A stretch of DNA of 64,000 bases from Nostoc sp. TH1S01. GTDB lineage: Bacteria > Cyanobacteriota > Cyanobacteriia > Cyanobacteriales > Nostocaceae. Shown here in pieces: positions 63,134 through 64,000 of this stretch (the first letter of the stretch is position 1; each line of letters starts with the position of its first letter). Location of the stretch: contig JAGKSW010000100.1 in NCBI GenBank assembly GCA_018993265.1, positions 1 to 64,000 of the forward strand, in the 5' to 3' direction. A model generated the notes under the pieces. The model had not been told where the DNA came from. It ran no database searches and saw only the letters and a list, made by a program, of their open reading frames with translations. The position numbers and the translations under genes were made by a program.

Positions 63134-63807
63134 TGCTGGATTCTGATACTATCGGTTTTGCTTGGCTGACTGGTAGTGCTATTCGCTATCGTTTTTATTC
63201 TAGATGGCAAGTATCAAAAATTGCGATCGCCCAAATCATTGCTTTTGTAAATTTCACATTTTGGTTGGGAATGTTTGCTGTTGCTGGGTTACTTTTTCTG
63301 ATTCACCCTTTAGTAATTCCCATACAACTACATTTGCCATTCACCACTGTGCGCCCTATCGGTTGGATATTTCTCAGCTTGATTGTGATTTATTTAATCG
63401 GTAGCTTAGTTATTCACCAACCTTTAGTTCTTCGCACCCATGAATTTCGCTTGCCATCTTTTCAAATATTGCTGATGCAAATAATTATTTCTAGTCTTGA
63501 TTGGATGTTTGCAGCAGCGGTACTGTATAGCTTATTACCTAACAATCTACCTTTAGAATATCTAGATTTCTTAGGAATTTATTTACTTGCTATGCTTGCA
63601 GGCGTTGTCAGTAATGTTCCTGGTGGTTTAGGCGTATTTGAAACAGTAATTTTATTAATTTTGGCAACTAAAGTTTCAGCAGCAGCAATTTTAGGATCAA
63701 TGCTTGCTTATCGTGGTATATATTACTTTCTGCCTTTACTATTAGCAACAGCTTTATTAACATTTGATGAGATTAAATCTATTGCGCGAAATTTAATTAA
63801 AAGATAG
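63134..63807 (+). pseudogene. MprF/UPF0104-like flippase domain, N-terminus missing
   Basis: Encodes the later helices of an MprF-type/UPF0104 lysylphospholipid flippase domain, from TIGFAWLTGSAIRYRFYS (about 63140) to a natural-looking basic C-terminus (EIKSIARNLIKR), with about six hydrophobic segments and NVPGGLGVFE. The first three or so helices of the family are absent; sequence upstream of about 63134 is the antisense of the synthase fragment, so any earlier start is spurious. The head-to-head meeting of two mprF parts within about 10 bp suggests an inversion or deletion break. Confidence 0.7.
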
Positions 63808-64000
63808 GGGATGATTATCACTTACGTATCTAGCACATCTTTATCAAAAATTAGTTTCCACTTTAAGATTTTTGCCAAAATTTGATTATCAATATTTGAA
63901 ATGATTGGGATAGCTTATATAAATTTTGAGAAAATTATATATACAATACTTCCGGATATAGTTATTCTTGAGATGTAAACACAAGTAGTAGTAGATGCAC
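63808..64000. other. Right edge, no feature seen
   Basis: AT-rich sequence after the flippase fragment. No ORF, hairpin terminator or RNA gene recognised before the window ends. Confidence 0.4.

Overview
The window reads as chromosomal DNA of a filamentous, probably heterocyst-forming cyanobacterium (Nostocales). The evidence is the many HIP1 octamers (gcgatcgc), heptanucleotide tandem repeats of the STRR type (ACTCAGC / GTGCTGA), hairpin-rich dispersed repeats, the cyanobacterial genes pcxA, gvpA/gvpC and hoxEFUYH, PEP-CTERM proteins, and moderately AT-rich intergenic DNA. No rRNA, tRNA, CRISPR array or complete insertion sequence was found.

Layout. 1-8.4 kb: a kinase gene lacking its 5' end, then a hopanoid block (hpnH, hpnA, an RND permease overlapping hpnA by one base, a ferritin-like protein and an HpnG-like phosphorylase). 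8.9-13.6 kb: a type I secretion pair, an ABC exporter with an N-terminal cyclic-nucleotide-binding domain and a C39-like domain without catalytic Cys, plus its HlyD adaptor. 13.6-23.4 kb: a GNAT enzyme, a DUF427 protein, an SLC13 permease, glycerate kinase, an orphan receiver, an SLH/OprB porin, a PepSY-like lipoprotein and an OmpR-type two-component pair. A 16-bp motif, ATGAGA-N4-TCTCAT, recurs upstream of the permease, the porin and the histidine kinase, which suggests one regulon. 23.4-36.5 kb: GrpB-like protein, an orphan ZnuA-like lipoprotein, WD40 protein, polysaccharide deacetylase, XRE regulator, PIN protein, MltA, PcxA, an SF1-helicase-like ATPase carrying translated STRRs, and a nidogen-type PEP-CTERM protein. 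36.5-42 kb: a receiver and a 1615-residue hybrid kinase.

42.5-50 kb: the bidirectional [NiFe]-hydrogenase locus (usp-hoxE-hoxF-hoxU-DUF3122-hoxY-CBS-hoxH), convergent with a redoxin. HoxEFU form the NAD(P)H diaphorase and HoxYH the hydrogenase. 50-57.3 kb: a Rpn/DUF2887 protein, 2-Cys peroxiredoxin, glycogen debranching enzyme, a membrane GTPase and a small PEP-CTERM protein. 57.7-64 kb: a second Ser/Thr kinase, a gas-vesicle cluster reduced to gvpA x3 and gvpC, and fragments of an mprF-like gene split by an in-frame TGA and lying head-to-head.

A recurring theme is repeats invading genes. STRRs are translated inside the helicase-like protein and supply the last codons of the hybrid kinase; other repeats extend the glycerate kinase and sit in the hox operon. 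A 208-bp inverted-repeat element lies inside an STRR. The most testable new items are the palindrome regulon, the translated STRRs, the broken mprF-like gene, the histidine-kinase remnant, and the hpnA/RND coupling with a nearby ferritin-like protein.
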